Shown in pieces: positions 33,500 through 44,799 of a stretch of 64,000 nucleotides of DNA (the stretch's first letter is position 1; the number at the start of each line of letters is the position of its first letter). The translations under genes and the position numbers were made by a program. The notes beneath the pieces were generated by a model. The model was not told where the DNA came from. It ran no database searches and worked only from the letters and a program-made list of their open reading frames with translations. This DNA is from Ceratothoa steindachneri (Eukaryota > Arthropoda > Malacostraca > Isopoda > Cymothoidae), in NCBI GenBank assembly GCA_963969495.1, contig OZ018326.1, forward strand, positions 178,043,497 to 178,107,496, in the 5' to 3' direction.

Positions 33500-33790
33500 A
33501 GAAGTTTTATTCCTTTAGTTTTATTCCTTTAAATTTTAATACATGATACCTTCCTTTTTAATGGATTTGTGGCCGAAGAATCTTACCTTATTGGTTTTAG
33601 TTTTATCCATTTAAATTACAAGAGATTTATCAACATCCTTTTTAAAGGGATTCAGGTCGAATAGACCTCATTGCCTTTAGCTTTATTCGATTATTAATAA
33701 GCTTAATATTTACAAGATTATAAGGGGAGTCCTTATTGGTTTTAGCTATTTATTGGAAATTGTAACAACTTCTTGAGAGGTTTATTTTTA
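33500..33790. repeat. Degenerate ~80-bp tandem repeat
   Basis: The theme ttattggttttagttttatccatttaaatt recurs in altered form near 33512, 33588, 33670 and 33740, with 'cctttttaa.gg.at' between. Old and weak. Confidence 0.45.
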
Positions 33791-33799
33791 TTCTTCTAA

Positions 33800-35405
33800 A
33801 TGTTAAACTTTTAATGAATATAATTTTTAAATGATTTGATTCTATTCATTTTACTTGGAATAAATTAATTAAATCATTTTAAATCATGTATTTAAGAAGT
33901 GCGTCATTACTTTTAACTTTTTGTTTCAACTGAAAGTTTCTGATTTAATATCCAAGGATGAAAGTCGCAGGTGTTTTCAGAGAAATCGTGAAATTTTCAT
34001 TAGTGATTTGACCTGAGGGCCTAATTAAACTGTTTTATAAACTGATTTGAAATTAAAGTTGATTTAGAAAGTTGGCAAACTATTTGATCTGATAATTGCT
34101 TCTAAAAGGGGATTGACATAAGACAATTGCTTCATAAAACATAATTAGATTTAGTTTGCAGAAATGTAGAATTTTGAATATTTTGTATTCAAACCAATCA
34201 CACTATTGTGAAATAAATAAATTGCTTTTGTGCTAGGATGGAGACCCATTGCGAACAGTAACCTTATGGTGACCTATAAGAGTGGGTTCTTATGAATTGG
34301 GTGATATTCAGGGGATTAAAATATGTGGGGTATACACAATCCTCCAACACAATAAAGAAGTCTATTACTGGCGATATAGAAAGAGAAATCGCACAACTCT
34401 CAAATCTCTCCTTTCTTTTCACCAAAATCAGAAATCCATTCTAGGTTGAGGAAATAGGGTGATAAAAGAATAAAAAAATATTAGTAAAGGAAAGGATATA
34501 ACAACTAAATTTGTCTATAAACATCATGAATTAAAAATATTTATGTAAAGAACTTTCCAAAACATTCTTTTAAAAGTATACGGTGTCCTTAAATTCAGGA
34601 AACAGAAAATATCAGAATCGTCTCTTCCTTCACTAGATATTAGGTCCTAGACTTCTTTTACTGGAGTATGATAAAGGAGAAGGTGTACTCTTTGGCCTTC
34701 TTGTTCACAATACCTTACCCCCGTTGACATTTCTCCGCGATATGCTAAGAGAGTAGGTGTATTCAATGAAAATTAAAGACAAGAGACTCCTTCAAGAACC
34801 AGCCCACAATAAATGAATCTGCTGAAATTGCCGGAACTTTGGGGTTAATACATCGGTGTCATCGGAAAAATCTCGCAAAACGCATCGAACTCTGCAAATT
34901 AAATGGTGGTTATTGCATTTCAGATGTTATTTATTAATATATTAATTAATAAAATGTAGTTGTTTAGTCTTTTATTGAAATTTTGCATTTACCTGTGTCC
35001 AAACTTTATTGACTGTCTAAACTCTTTGTCTTGCTTTCAGATTCGCACACAATAATTAATAACAATCAGTTCATAAAATATGATCTGAAAGAAAAATACA
35101 TATAGCTTTAGAAAGGAAAAAGATTTCTATTTATTATTATTTGTAAAATGAAAAATGAGAGATATTTTCTAATTGTCTTTTAATTCTTTTTGATGATAGA
35201 TATTTTACGTCGGATTGAATATGATTAAAATTTTAAAATTTCATTGAAGTTCCATATAAATGGGACACTGTTTATGTAAATATATTGCGGTTAATATGTT
35301 AATAAGTTGGATCTTTTTCATTCAAGCTCAATGCATGTTTTGGGATTGAATACAAATTGTTGCCCGTTACATGCAGATATTCTTGGCTACATAAATTGAT
35401 TTATT
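33800..35405. other. AT-rich intergenic, no gene seen
   Basis: No coding or RNA feature recognised. Confidence 0.5.
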
Positions 35406-35412
35406 GAATATA

Positions 35413-37212
35413 TACAAGGTGTCCCAGAAAAAAGTTAACCGTAATTTGAATTAGCATAACTCAAAACCTTTTAAAGATTTTTGACTTTTGCAAAAAGAAT
35501 CCAATTTACCAACTATTTTTCTATCGATTCTAGAAATTTCATTAAATTTCCTTTTACAATATTGATACACTAATGGGTTTAGTGGAGGCTATCCAAATTA
35601 TGTTTGCGCAAGGAAGTAAAATAATGAAACTTCGAAGTTTAAAATCAACAAATATATTTAAATCCATTTTTAACAAAAACACCTCTTCATATAGGTAATA
35701 AAATTCATTTTTTAATTTTCGAAGCACCGTTTCCTTCCACATGTCCTCCATTTCTTTCCAAGCACAGTTGCGCCTTTGTTCGCATTGATTGAACAACTTT
35801 TTTGATTAACTTGTGATTTTCCTTAAGTCTAATGACTCCTCGTGTGATACTATCTCTTAACTGGTTGATGCTTTGTGGTGGAGTAGAATACACTTAAATC
35901 TTTAGATATCCCCATAAGAAATAATCGCACGGTGTTAAGTCAGGAGATCTTGGGGGCCATTCAATTGAATGGGGTTGTCAAACGTTTCTCTTAGTTTTGT
36001 TCTTACAGCAAGCTGTCTATAAGCTGGTGCGACGTCCTGAAACCATCAAAGTCTATTGAATTGATTGCCGTAAATTATGCGGAGTTCCGAAAAAATCCTT
36101 TCGTTGATCACGCTCAGTTAGGCAGCACCATTCAAGTAATTGACGTAGAACAATGGGCCGACAAGATAGCCATTCCCGCATATTCCATCCACAGAGACAC
36201 TTTCTGATAACAAATACGTGTCTCAAAGTAGAATGTTGGGGGTTGGGGGGGGGGGAGGCAGCGGCGAATATTGCCGAATTTTATGGCTATTTACCTTTCC
36301 ATTCATGAATAGGCTGCCACGTCACAAATCAAAATGTTTTCCAAGAAACGAGCAGGTTTATGGAGAAGCCATTCGACAAATTGTCTACGACGAGGAAAAT
36401 CAGTTTCAGGAAGCTGGTGTCTTGCATGCATCTTATCGGGATGCCATTTTAAGTCATGTTTAATAATGCGGTTAAATGATGACTTTGACAATTGTAACCC
36501 ATTCTTTCTGACTGATACATTTGGATTTTTAAAGAAATGTCATCTGAACATTTTCGATATTTTCTGTTTTGTTCTTATGGTTCTCATACACCCGAACGAC
36601 CTTTATTAAGATTCAAGCATGTTCCTTCATGTTGGTATTTGCGAACATTTTTTCCAAATTATGGGCTTGCTTGGTGGGTGCCTACCTGGAAAACGTTGTT
36701 CAAATGAATCTTGTATTTGTTTAATACTGCCAGTCTTAATAAAGTTTGTGACTACAAATACGCGTTGATCTTTTGTTAACTGCATGATTAAAAAGGTTCT
36801 ATGGAAGTAAACTTTTACACAGAAACACCTTGATTTGCTTAGTAAGCAATAATGAAGAGACCATAGCACAGCGTAGCGGAAAAACTACCGTAAAATGGCC
36901 TAGGCTTTGCTTGAAGAATCGCACAGTGACTAAGGCTACCTTGGCTCCCTACGCTTCTCTTGAAAGTGCACGGTGGCCTAACCTACCTAGGCTTCATTTC
37001 ATTATTTTACTTCCTTGCGCAAACATATTATTGATAGCCTCCACTAAACCCATTAGTGTATCAATATCATAAAAGGGAATTTAATGAAATTCCAAGAATC
37101 AACAGATAAATAGTTATTAAATGAACCACCTTTTGCAAGATCCAAAATCTCCAATAGTTTTGGAGTTATGCTAATTCAAAGTCTAGTTAACCTTTTTCTG
37201 GGACACCCGGTA
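35413..37212 (-). mobile_element. Mariner-like transposon with ~220-bp TIRs (dead)
   Basis: A 1.8-kb element bounded by TATAC(A/C)(A/G)GGTGTCCCAGAAAAA at 35411 and its complement ending at 37214. TA at each end is compatible with the target duplication. The inverted repeats extend about 220 bp: 35413-35637 against 36993-37212. They share for instance tacactaatgggtttagtgg and tgcgcaaggaagtaaaataa. The transposase lies between them on the minus strand. Confidence 0.88.
35715..36785 (-). pseudogene. Mariner-like transposase with DUF4817-type N-terminus, broken
   Basis: Starts at MQLTKDQRVFVVTNFIKTGS (36785), with QRFPGRHPPSKPIIWKK, the HTH-type N-terminus of this widespread arthropod family. 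Then LSKSSFNRIIKHDLKWHPDK and ETDFPRRRQFVEWLLHK (about 36491-36370). First catalytic block ICDVAAYS at about 36315 (family form GDEAAFS; the Asp stays, the next Glu is Val). Second block WFQDVAPAYRQLAVRTK near 36030-35985 in another frame; third block near 35950 (PRSPDLTPCDYFLWGY, with frameshift). The C-terminus is YSTPPQSINQLRDSITRGVI (about 35890) to CLERNGGHVEGNGA (35720). Stops and frameshifts inactivate it. Confidence 0.85.
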
Positions 37213-37214
37213 TA

Positions 37215-37724
37215 ACGCTATGCGTATGCTATCTTTTCTAATGCATCATTAAGTCGGTTATTTTATTTAACGTTATGCATAGGCTATTCGATTCATGGCT
37301 CTTAATGATTATTCATGGGAAAAAATTGTATAGAATGAATATTTCCTTTTTAAACTGTAATACCTATTATATTAAAATTATAGAGTTGATTTTTATGGCA
37401 ATTAATGATCGATCTGACGTCACATTACCCTCTGCCTACAATATTGCCCAAATTCTTCCATTGAAGATCTCCCACTAATATTATAATCTCGTTTAATAAT
37501 TGCTGAAGTTAAATTTGCAGTAAGGATTCTCCCCTTCCCACAATTTCTCACACAATCCAGCTACAAAATCTACGATCATGTGTTCTCCAATAACTTTAGT
37601 CGCGTGCAAGTCAGGTCGAAACACTTATGTGGTTTTACATTCTCTTTCAAATGGCATAATTGTCAAAGTCCTATCAAGGATATCCAAGGAATTATTTCGT
37701 TTTGGCATAACTTTTCCGCCGATA
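37215..37724. other. Intergenic spacer, no gene seen
   Basis: Short stretch between the TIR element and the satellite; no recognised feature. Confidence 0.5.
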
Positions 37725-40700
37725 CTCTGCTAGGCATGCCTAGAATAAGCTATGCTAGGGTAGGCTATTCTATGCTAAGCTATGCTAAGATATAATGTAC
37801 AAGGGTAAGATATACTATGCTAATTTAGGCTATAATATTCTATGCTAGGATAACCTAGAGTATGTTATGCTTGACAATAATAAGCTATGCTTGACTAGGG
37901 TATATTAGTATAGTATAGGCTATACATGTCTAGGATAATTAAGGCTAGGCTAGGTTATGCAAGGCCATGCTAGGCTAAGCTATACTAGGCTAGGCAGGGC
38001 ATGAAAGGCTATACTAGGCTAGGCTACTCTATGGTATGCTAGGTTAGGCACTAATATACTAAGCTAGGCTAGGCTACTCTAAGGTATGCTAGGTTAGGCA
38101 CTAATATACTAAGCTAGGCTACACTAAGGCTAGTCTTTGCTATATTAGGCTAGGATAAGCGTGGCTTTGCTAGGGTAGAATAGGCTATGTTATGCATGCT
38201 AGGCAAGCTTAGGCTAAAATCTAATAGTCTAGTCTAGGCTAGGCAATACTATGATATACTATACTATATTAACTAGCCTAAGGTATAGGCTAAGGTAGGC
38301 TATCATATACTATACTAGGCTATGCTAGTCTAGGTTAGAATATGCTAACTAGACTAAGATAGGATATAATATACTAGGCTAGGCTCCACTGAACTAGGCT
38401 AAGCTAAGATATACTAAGATAGACTATCCTAGGCGAGGGTAAGCTAACTAGGATAGACTAAGTTTTAATATACAAATGTAGGCTGCGTTAAGCTAAGCTA
38501 GGTTATAATCTGCTAGGCAGGCTATAATTTGATTAGCTAGACTATGCTAAGATACACTGTGATAGGCTCAGGTATATTAGGCTAAGCAAGGTTATTCTAA
38601 TATATATAAAGTTAGGCTTTATATACAAGTCTATACTATGTTAGGCTAGGGTATACTAGGCTACTCTACGGTATACTCTGATAGTTTACGCCATTTGAGG
38701 TATGATATACTAGTCTGGGCTATACAAGGGTATGATATGCTATGCAAGGCTATGCAAGACTAGGATAGATTATAGTGTACCATGCTAAGCTAACATTGGC
38801 TAAGCTTGACTATGCTTGGGTGTGCTATGTCAAGATATACCATGCTAGAATAGGATAGGATATACTAGGCAAAGCTAGGCTATACTATGCTAGACTAGGT
38901 TATACTATGCTTATACTATTTTAAGCTAATTAGGGTAAGGTAGACTATGGTAGATAGGCAATACTATGCTAAGCTCTGCAAAGTTAGCCTAGGCTAAACG
39001 AGGATAGGCTAAACAATACTATGTTACATTATTCTAAACTATACTAGGGTAAGATATACTATACTATTCCACTCAGGGCTATACTATGATAAGCTATAAT
39101 ATAGTAAGCTTTACTCTTCCAATTATACTAGGCTGTCCTATGTTATGTTAGGCTAGGCTTTACTATGGTTTCTAGGCTAAGATAGGTGATACTATACATT
39201 CTCAGCTAGGATAGTCTAGATAAATATAGGCTGAGTCATACTATTTCATGCTAAGCTATACTATATAAGGCACGGCTATACTATGCTAGCTACGCTGGAG
39301 TATGGTATGGTAAGTTCTACTATTATAGGGCATCATAGGCTAGACTTGTTTATGCTAAACTAGGCTAAGCTTGACTAGGCTATCTGATGCTAGGTTAGGC
39401 TATACTATTGTATACTATGCTATGACATAATCTACTCTGTTATACTATGTTATACTATAATATGCTATGTTAGACTATGCTAGGCTAAGCTAGGCAGGAT
39501 TTACTATGTTAGGATATCTAGGCTAGTCTATACTATATGGGCTTTAGTATGGTAGGTGAGATAATACTATGGTAGGCTATCCTACGGTAAGCTAGGTTTG
39601 GCCAGGCTACTAATCGAGACTATATTAGGCTATACTATTAAATGTTATACTATTCTAGACAATACTAGGCTATACTAGTATATGATAAGTTTGGCTATAC
39701 TATGCTAGGAGATATTAGACTACATATACTATACTATAATATACTTTACTATACTATGTTTTGCTATACTAAGCTATACTATACTATAATATGTTATGCT
39801 ATAATATTTTATGCCATGTTATACTATGGTATAATATGGTAAGCCCCACTAAACAATAATATGCTAAGTTATACTATGCTATAATGTGCTTATACTATGC
39901 TATGTTAGACTATGCTAGGCTAAGCTAGGCAGGATTCACTATGTTAGGATATCTAGGCTAGTCTATACTATATGGGCTTTAGTATGGTAGGTGAGATAAT
40001 ACTATGGTAGGCTATCCTACGGTAAGCTAGGTTTGGCCAGGCTACTAATCGAGACTATATTAGGCTATACTATTAAATGCTATACTATTCTAGACAATAC
40101 TAGGCTATACTAGTATATGATAAGTTTGGCTATACTATGCTAGGAGATATTAGACTACATATACTATACTATAATATACTTTACTATACTATGTTTTGCT
40201 ATACTAAGCTATACTATACTATAATATGTTATGCTATAATATTTTATGCCATGTTATACTATGGTATAATATGGTAAGCCCCACTAAACAATAATATGCT
40301 AAGTTATACTATGCTATAATGTGCTTATACTATGCTATGTTAGACTATGCTAGGCTAAGCTAGGCAGGATTCACTATGTTAGGATATCTAGGCTAGTCTA
40401 TACTATATGGGCTTTAGTATGGTAGGTGAGATAATACTATGGTAGGCTATCCTACGGTAAGCTAGGTTTGGCCAGGCTACTAATCGAGACTATATTAGGC
40501 TATACTATTAAATGTTATACTATTCTAGACAATACTAGGCTATACTAGTATATGATAAGTTTGGCTATACTATGCTAGGAGATATTAGACTACATATACT
40601 ATACTATAATATACTTTACTATACTATGTTTTGCTATGCTAAGCTATACTATACTATAATATGTTATGCCATGTTATACTATGGTATAATATGGTAAGCC

Positions 40701-40900
40701 CCACTAAACAATAATATGCTAAGTTATACTATGCTATAATATACTTTACTATACTATGTTTTGCTATGCTAAGCTATACTATACTATAATATGTTATGCT
40801 ATAATATTCTATGCCATGTTATACTATGGTATAATATGGTAAGCCCCACTAAAGAATAATATGCTAAGTTATACTATGCTATAATGTGCTTAGCTATACT
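37725..40900. repeat. Pentamer-phased satellite (CTAnn units)
   Basis: About 3.2 kb composed almost wholly of pentamers of the form CTAnn (ctata, ctatg, ctagg, ctaag, ctact), as in gctatgctaggctatactag. TAG and TAA stops are dense, so it encodes nothing. Local 50-bp duplication at 38021-38070 and 38071-38120. The last third is organised in 435-bp higher-order units. Homogeneity rises from left to right, which suggests recent expansion at the right side. Confidence 0.95.
39481..40740. repeat. 435-bp higher-order repeat, nearly three copies
   Basis: The unit starting taggctaagctaggcaggat begins at 39481, 39916 and 40351, exactly 435 bp apart. Copies differ at very few sites: gatttact in copy 1 against gattcact in copies 2 and 3; aaatgtta in 1 and 3 against aaatgcta in 2. 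Copy 3 contains a short deletion and is followed by a ~130-bp partial re-duplication (atactttact at 40611 and 40741). Confidence 0.95.
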
Positions 40901-40904
40901 ATTT

Positions 40905-41580
40905 TACGTGTCCGATGTAGTTTTTACGAGTTACATTAAATTTCATAGATCTGGTGAATATTGCGCAATTGCCCTTAGTATTGATTCCATGGCGAATATG
41001 GTCATTGTGAAGGAAAATGAGTCTGATTTCCTAACGGTGAAACCCCTGGGGATTTCTGTGTTTACAGTTTACATAAAATGCCGCATAGTACACGCTTCGT
41101 ACACAATTGGGAAATTCATTAAAATTAGTTTAATGAAGATTTCGCTTTGAAACTACTGTAAGTTGATTAAGTGATATTTTTTCGTGTTTTAAATGTGAAA
41201 AGGCTGCCAAAAAATGAATAAAAATACAAAATATCAATGTGCAATTTTGACAGATTTTAGGAATTTCTAATGATGTTATTTGTGTTATCTAACATTATTT
41301 TACTTTAGATTCAAATTCTAACGATATAGAGTGCTGTGCTAAGTGTACTAAGCAATAATATGTGTTTATATTTTTAAAACTTTTTATTTTCCAGTTAGTT
41401 GCAATAGTGCATTAAAATAGGGCTTTTTCATTACCTAAGGAGGTTATTAATACATTTATGCAATTATAAACAATGAGGGCTGTGGATTACTTGCTCAAAA
41501 ATGTTTTATAAAATTAAGAATTTTAATATTTTTTATACCTATGTAAAACTGTTTAATCTAAGCTGAGAATCGTGCTTTGC
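40905..41580. other. Intergenic, no gene seen
   Basis: Unique AT-rich DNA. An 88-codon open frame (40884-41150) begins inside the satellite and has no family resemblance. Confidence 0.4.
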
Positions 41581-41581
41581 A

Positions 41582-41941
41582 GGCTTAAAGATCAGGCCTA
41601 CGCGTGTATGCCATTCTGGACACGAATCAAGATCTGAAAAACCTACACAGCGAAAGTTCACGTGAAAAACTGGAAGAAATCGGTCTCATACAAAAGGCTC
41701 TCCGTACTTATCAGCAAAGAGATCGATTATATGTTGGCGCATCGACCCCTACGTTGGTACTCACTCTGCCGAAGAGATCGAAAAGGAAATCGAGGATAAA
41801 CAAGCTTGGGCAAAGATCGGTGAGGCATGTAAATTTAGAAATTGCGAAGGTGAAGATCACACAGAAGTGTTCAAGGTCACATTCCAAATATTTAAGATGG
41901 CCGCGAAGGCAGCTGAAAATGGGTTGGTTATGTTCAACTAA
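41582..41941 (+). pseudogene. Exon-like stretch, possibly odorant-binding-protein-like, frameshifted
   Basis: Looks like a terminal exon: an acceptor-like ctttgcag ends at 41582, coding-like sequence follows, then a TAA stop at 41939-41941 and AATAAA at 42048. One frame gives VYAILDTNQDLKNLHSESSR and KLEEIGLIQKALRTYQQRD (41604-41733). After an apparent frame change near 41740 another frame gives IDPYVGTHSAEEIEKEIEDK, QAWAKIGEACKFRNCEGEDH and TEVFKVTFQIFKMAAKAAE up to the stop. Helix-like, charged, Cys-poor composition loosely resembles the C-terminal half of insect odorant-binding proteins, but the Cys framework (C-x8-C near the end) is not intact. The identity is speculative; the coding character of the second half is better supported. 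Confidence 0.35.
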
Positions 41942-42149
41942 AAAGTCTTCGCCAGTTGTATCAAACGAGAAGTGTTTTTTGCGCACGTATTATATGACAG
42001 GATATGAGTTGTTTCACATATCCATTGTAGCATGCGGTACTTGGATAAATAAATATTCATTTTATTGCTCTAAACTTGCCAGTGTTTCGTATTGTGTATT
42101 TCATATAGATTTTCCTCTAGAGGTCGCCGTTTAATCTGAATAAAATTAT

Positions 42150-43845
42150 CGGGAATAAAAAACACTATGAACCTCCCTATAGCGTGTAAGAATTATTACA
42201 GCTCGATCCAAATGAAAGCCTGACAAAATAGCATTTTTTAATAGAAGAATGTAAACATTTTAATTCTTTCTGCCATTTCGTATGGTAATAGCACCGGCAT
42301 AATTAATCCGAGTTAAGGTAAATGTTGAGGTAAGAAAAAGCAATTCTCTAGGTAAACGTGGGCAGGGGTGCGGAATATTGCATTTCTGATGGGAGAGTTT
42401 GGCGCAAATATTCCACTTCCTACTAAGTTTCTTAATTACTTGTCATTCAGAAGTAATTACCTTGATATTGCTATCGACAGAAGCCAGTTGGCCACTTGCT
42501 CTCAATGACGGAATAGGAAGTGTAGCAGCAAAGGCTCCTTGAAGATGTGATATATCTGCAGGAGAACAGGGTGGTTTGTGCTGTTTGGAAAATTAAAATA
42601 GGAAAGTAGCTTATCGCATTTTATCCTCCTTTGTTGAATAAACATGCATTATTGCTTAATCTAGTTGGATCCCGTCTTTGTTGACCATTCTTTAACTTCT
42701 TCTATCCTTCCGGCCATTTACATTCTGGGCTGTTTTAACCGAGAAATCAATTGCAACTCTTTGCGCTCTCCTGGAATGATATTGTGGCTGAAAGCTACGT
42801 TTAGGGAAAATTTAGGTGTTATCTTGCCCCTAATCAGAAGTAAAAAATGGAAACAATACATTTACTGTAAACAGTTTAAATAACGATCCGTGACATTTTA
42901 TTTGAAGGGCTAACTCGTTGCCGAGTATACTTAAATGTGTAGCACAGTGTAAAATAATGTAATCAAGATGGATTTCTTTATTGAACATCCATGTAGGACC
43001 TTTTACTCATAAGTAAATGGTAGTATTCTTAATTGATTGGCTTCGCGATAATTGGTCACATGGATTTTCAATGTGTTTTCATATGATAATTTTCTTATTT
43101 CTCTACCTAATGTGGCATTAAATGTGGTATTAGATATTAGGGACAGAGGAACGTTCTTAAGTGCCTTTAGTCCAATCAACCGCATGTATTAGTTCGTTAA
43201 TTAAATTGAATACAAATTAAGCGGAGATTAATTCAAATCTTAGATCGCTTATAGATTTTCCTAATATTTTGGCCTTAATCACGAAATGAATTTTATTTAT
43301 GCAAATGGTAGGGCAGTTTAAACTATAAAGGTTGTTTTAAATCAGGAACCATTTGCTTGCCTTAGGTTGAGCAACCAAAGTCCAAAATACAGTCTAATCC
43401 AATGTCTTCTATACTATACATAACAATAGATAAATAACACTGTACAACAATAAAAAAATCTGGATATGTGAATAAACTTTTCTAGGGCGATTCTCTTTGT
43501 TAATTACGAATATAACATCCGTTTTTTACTGTGACCCTCAAGTTTATCGTAAATTACGATCTTACTTACGTTAAACACTCTGATGGTTGCGTAGGGATCA
43601 AATGGAAACAGGATTTGGTTGAACCTGACAACTCTAAAAATATAAACGGAATTTGATATAATTTTAATGCGTTATACTCAATATTATTTTTAGTTATTTG
43701 GGTCCAAATCCATGGTAACTCTTACATAACGCTAGATAGTTTTTTAACTTACTATAAATGCTTCCTATTTTACTTTTGTATTTAATATTTTTTGATGTTA
43801 CTATTTATATTAATTTTCACATACTACAGTATTTTTTTCTTTACA
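42150..43845. other. AT-rich intergenic, no gene seen
   Basis: No recognised feature until the acceptor-like site before family copy C. Confidence 0.5.
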
Positions 43846-43846
43846 G

Positions 43847-44795
43847 GAGACAGCTAAAGTGCCTAGAAAATGCAAAAAATCCCCCAGACAGTTTGATTTA
43901 TATATGTGGATCAGTTACATTATGAAAATACAAAGAGACAGTTGACTAAACATGTGAAGAAACTTTACGAGCTGTAATTTTTATGTAATCGGGCTGACCA
44001 GGACAAACGCTAGGCACATCTCATATCTTGTAGTCAGGTATACAATTTTCCTTTCGCCTGGATGAAAGGCAAAGGGACTGGACTCCTGTTTGGCGTGCCA
44101 ATGGTCTGGAGGAAGCCAAAGGACCATTCAACGGATATTAAAGGTGGGTATTCAATGTGTTTTCTTTCCTGGCTTTTAATATATTTTCAAGAGATGTATC
44201 AATTAAAAAGATCAAAATACATAGCTTGTTTTACTTCCACTATTAGTGCAATTGATCACAGCCAATAATATCCATTTATAGTCGGATTTTATTTGATTTC
44301 ACTGTAGGTCACAATATATTAGGCAAGAAATCTATCATGTAATCAGATCAATCATTTTGCCACCATTCAATATAAAACTAGGACTAAAGAAGCAATTTAT
44401 TAGAGCATTGCAACATAACAAGCCATGTTTCCAGTACCTGAAATCCATCTTCCCTAAAATAAGTGATGCCAAGATTAAAGAAAGCATATTCGAAGGCTCT
44501 CAGATTCGTCAACTTATAGTTGATGAGGACTTCGAGGTGAGAATGGCTGAAGCTGTGGCCTGGCCTGGCATGCATACAAAAATGTATGGAAAGGAATTTG
44601 GGGCAAGCACCAAGGGGCCCAGCGAGAGAGTATAGTGGAGAGCTTAATCAAGTGCTACCAAGATATTACTTCTCATCTATCCTTCATCCCAGAGAATGCA
44701 GGAGATGCGAGTGATTAACATGGAGCTCTGCTTTGCTGGATGACTTCTGCTGGAACCTGAAACGAATACAAACGAAGAAGTAAATATTAAAATGG
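43847..44795 (+). pseudogene. Unnamed CxxC/SDEHG family, copy C
   Basis: Third copy, opposite strand to A and B. It begins after a pyrimidine-rich acceptor-like site (tttttttctttacag, ends 43846) with VPRKCKKSP, then in a shifted frame DSLIYICG (about 43888) and KRQLTKHVKKLYEL. Next are ADQDKR, HLISCSQVYN, MKGKGTGLLFGVPMVWRKPK (44062-44121) and DHSTDIKG. About 200 bp of unrelated AT-rich DNA follows where the CYFC, PVPH and LFIDSSK parts should be. It resumes with PPFNIKLGLKKQFIRALQ (44360), YLKSIFPKISDAKIKESIF and GSQIRQLIVDEDFE. It ends with decayed KCYQDI, HLSFIPENAGDASD (about 44670-44715) and a CW-LKR-like tail near 44740-44790. Stops are fewer than in B but the middle is missing. Confidence 0.72.
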
Positions 44796-44799
44796 CGGT

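Noticed and set aside
37725..40900. CRISPR-like array
   Set aside because: Units are 5-bp phased without unique spacers, in a eukaryotic context; this is satellite DNA.
40884..41150. 88-codon frame next to the satellite
   Set aside because: Starts inside satellite sequence and has no family resemblance.
41604..42134. The single 176-codon plus frame as one intact protein
   Set aside because: After about 41740 this frame becomes basic and low in structure, while another frame carries the protein-like sequence up to a stop followed by a poly(A) signal. A frame change is the better reading.
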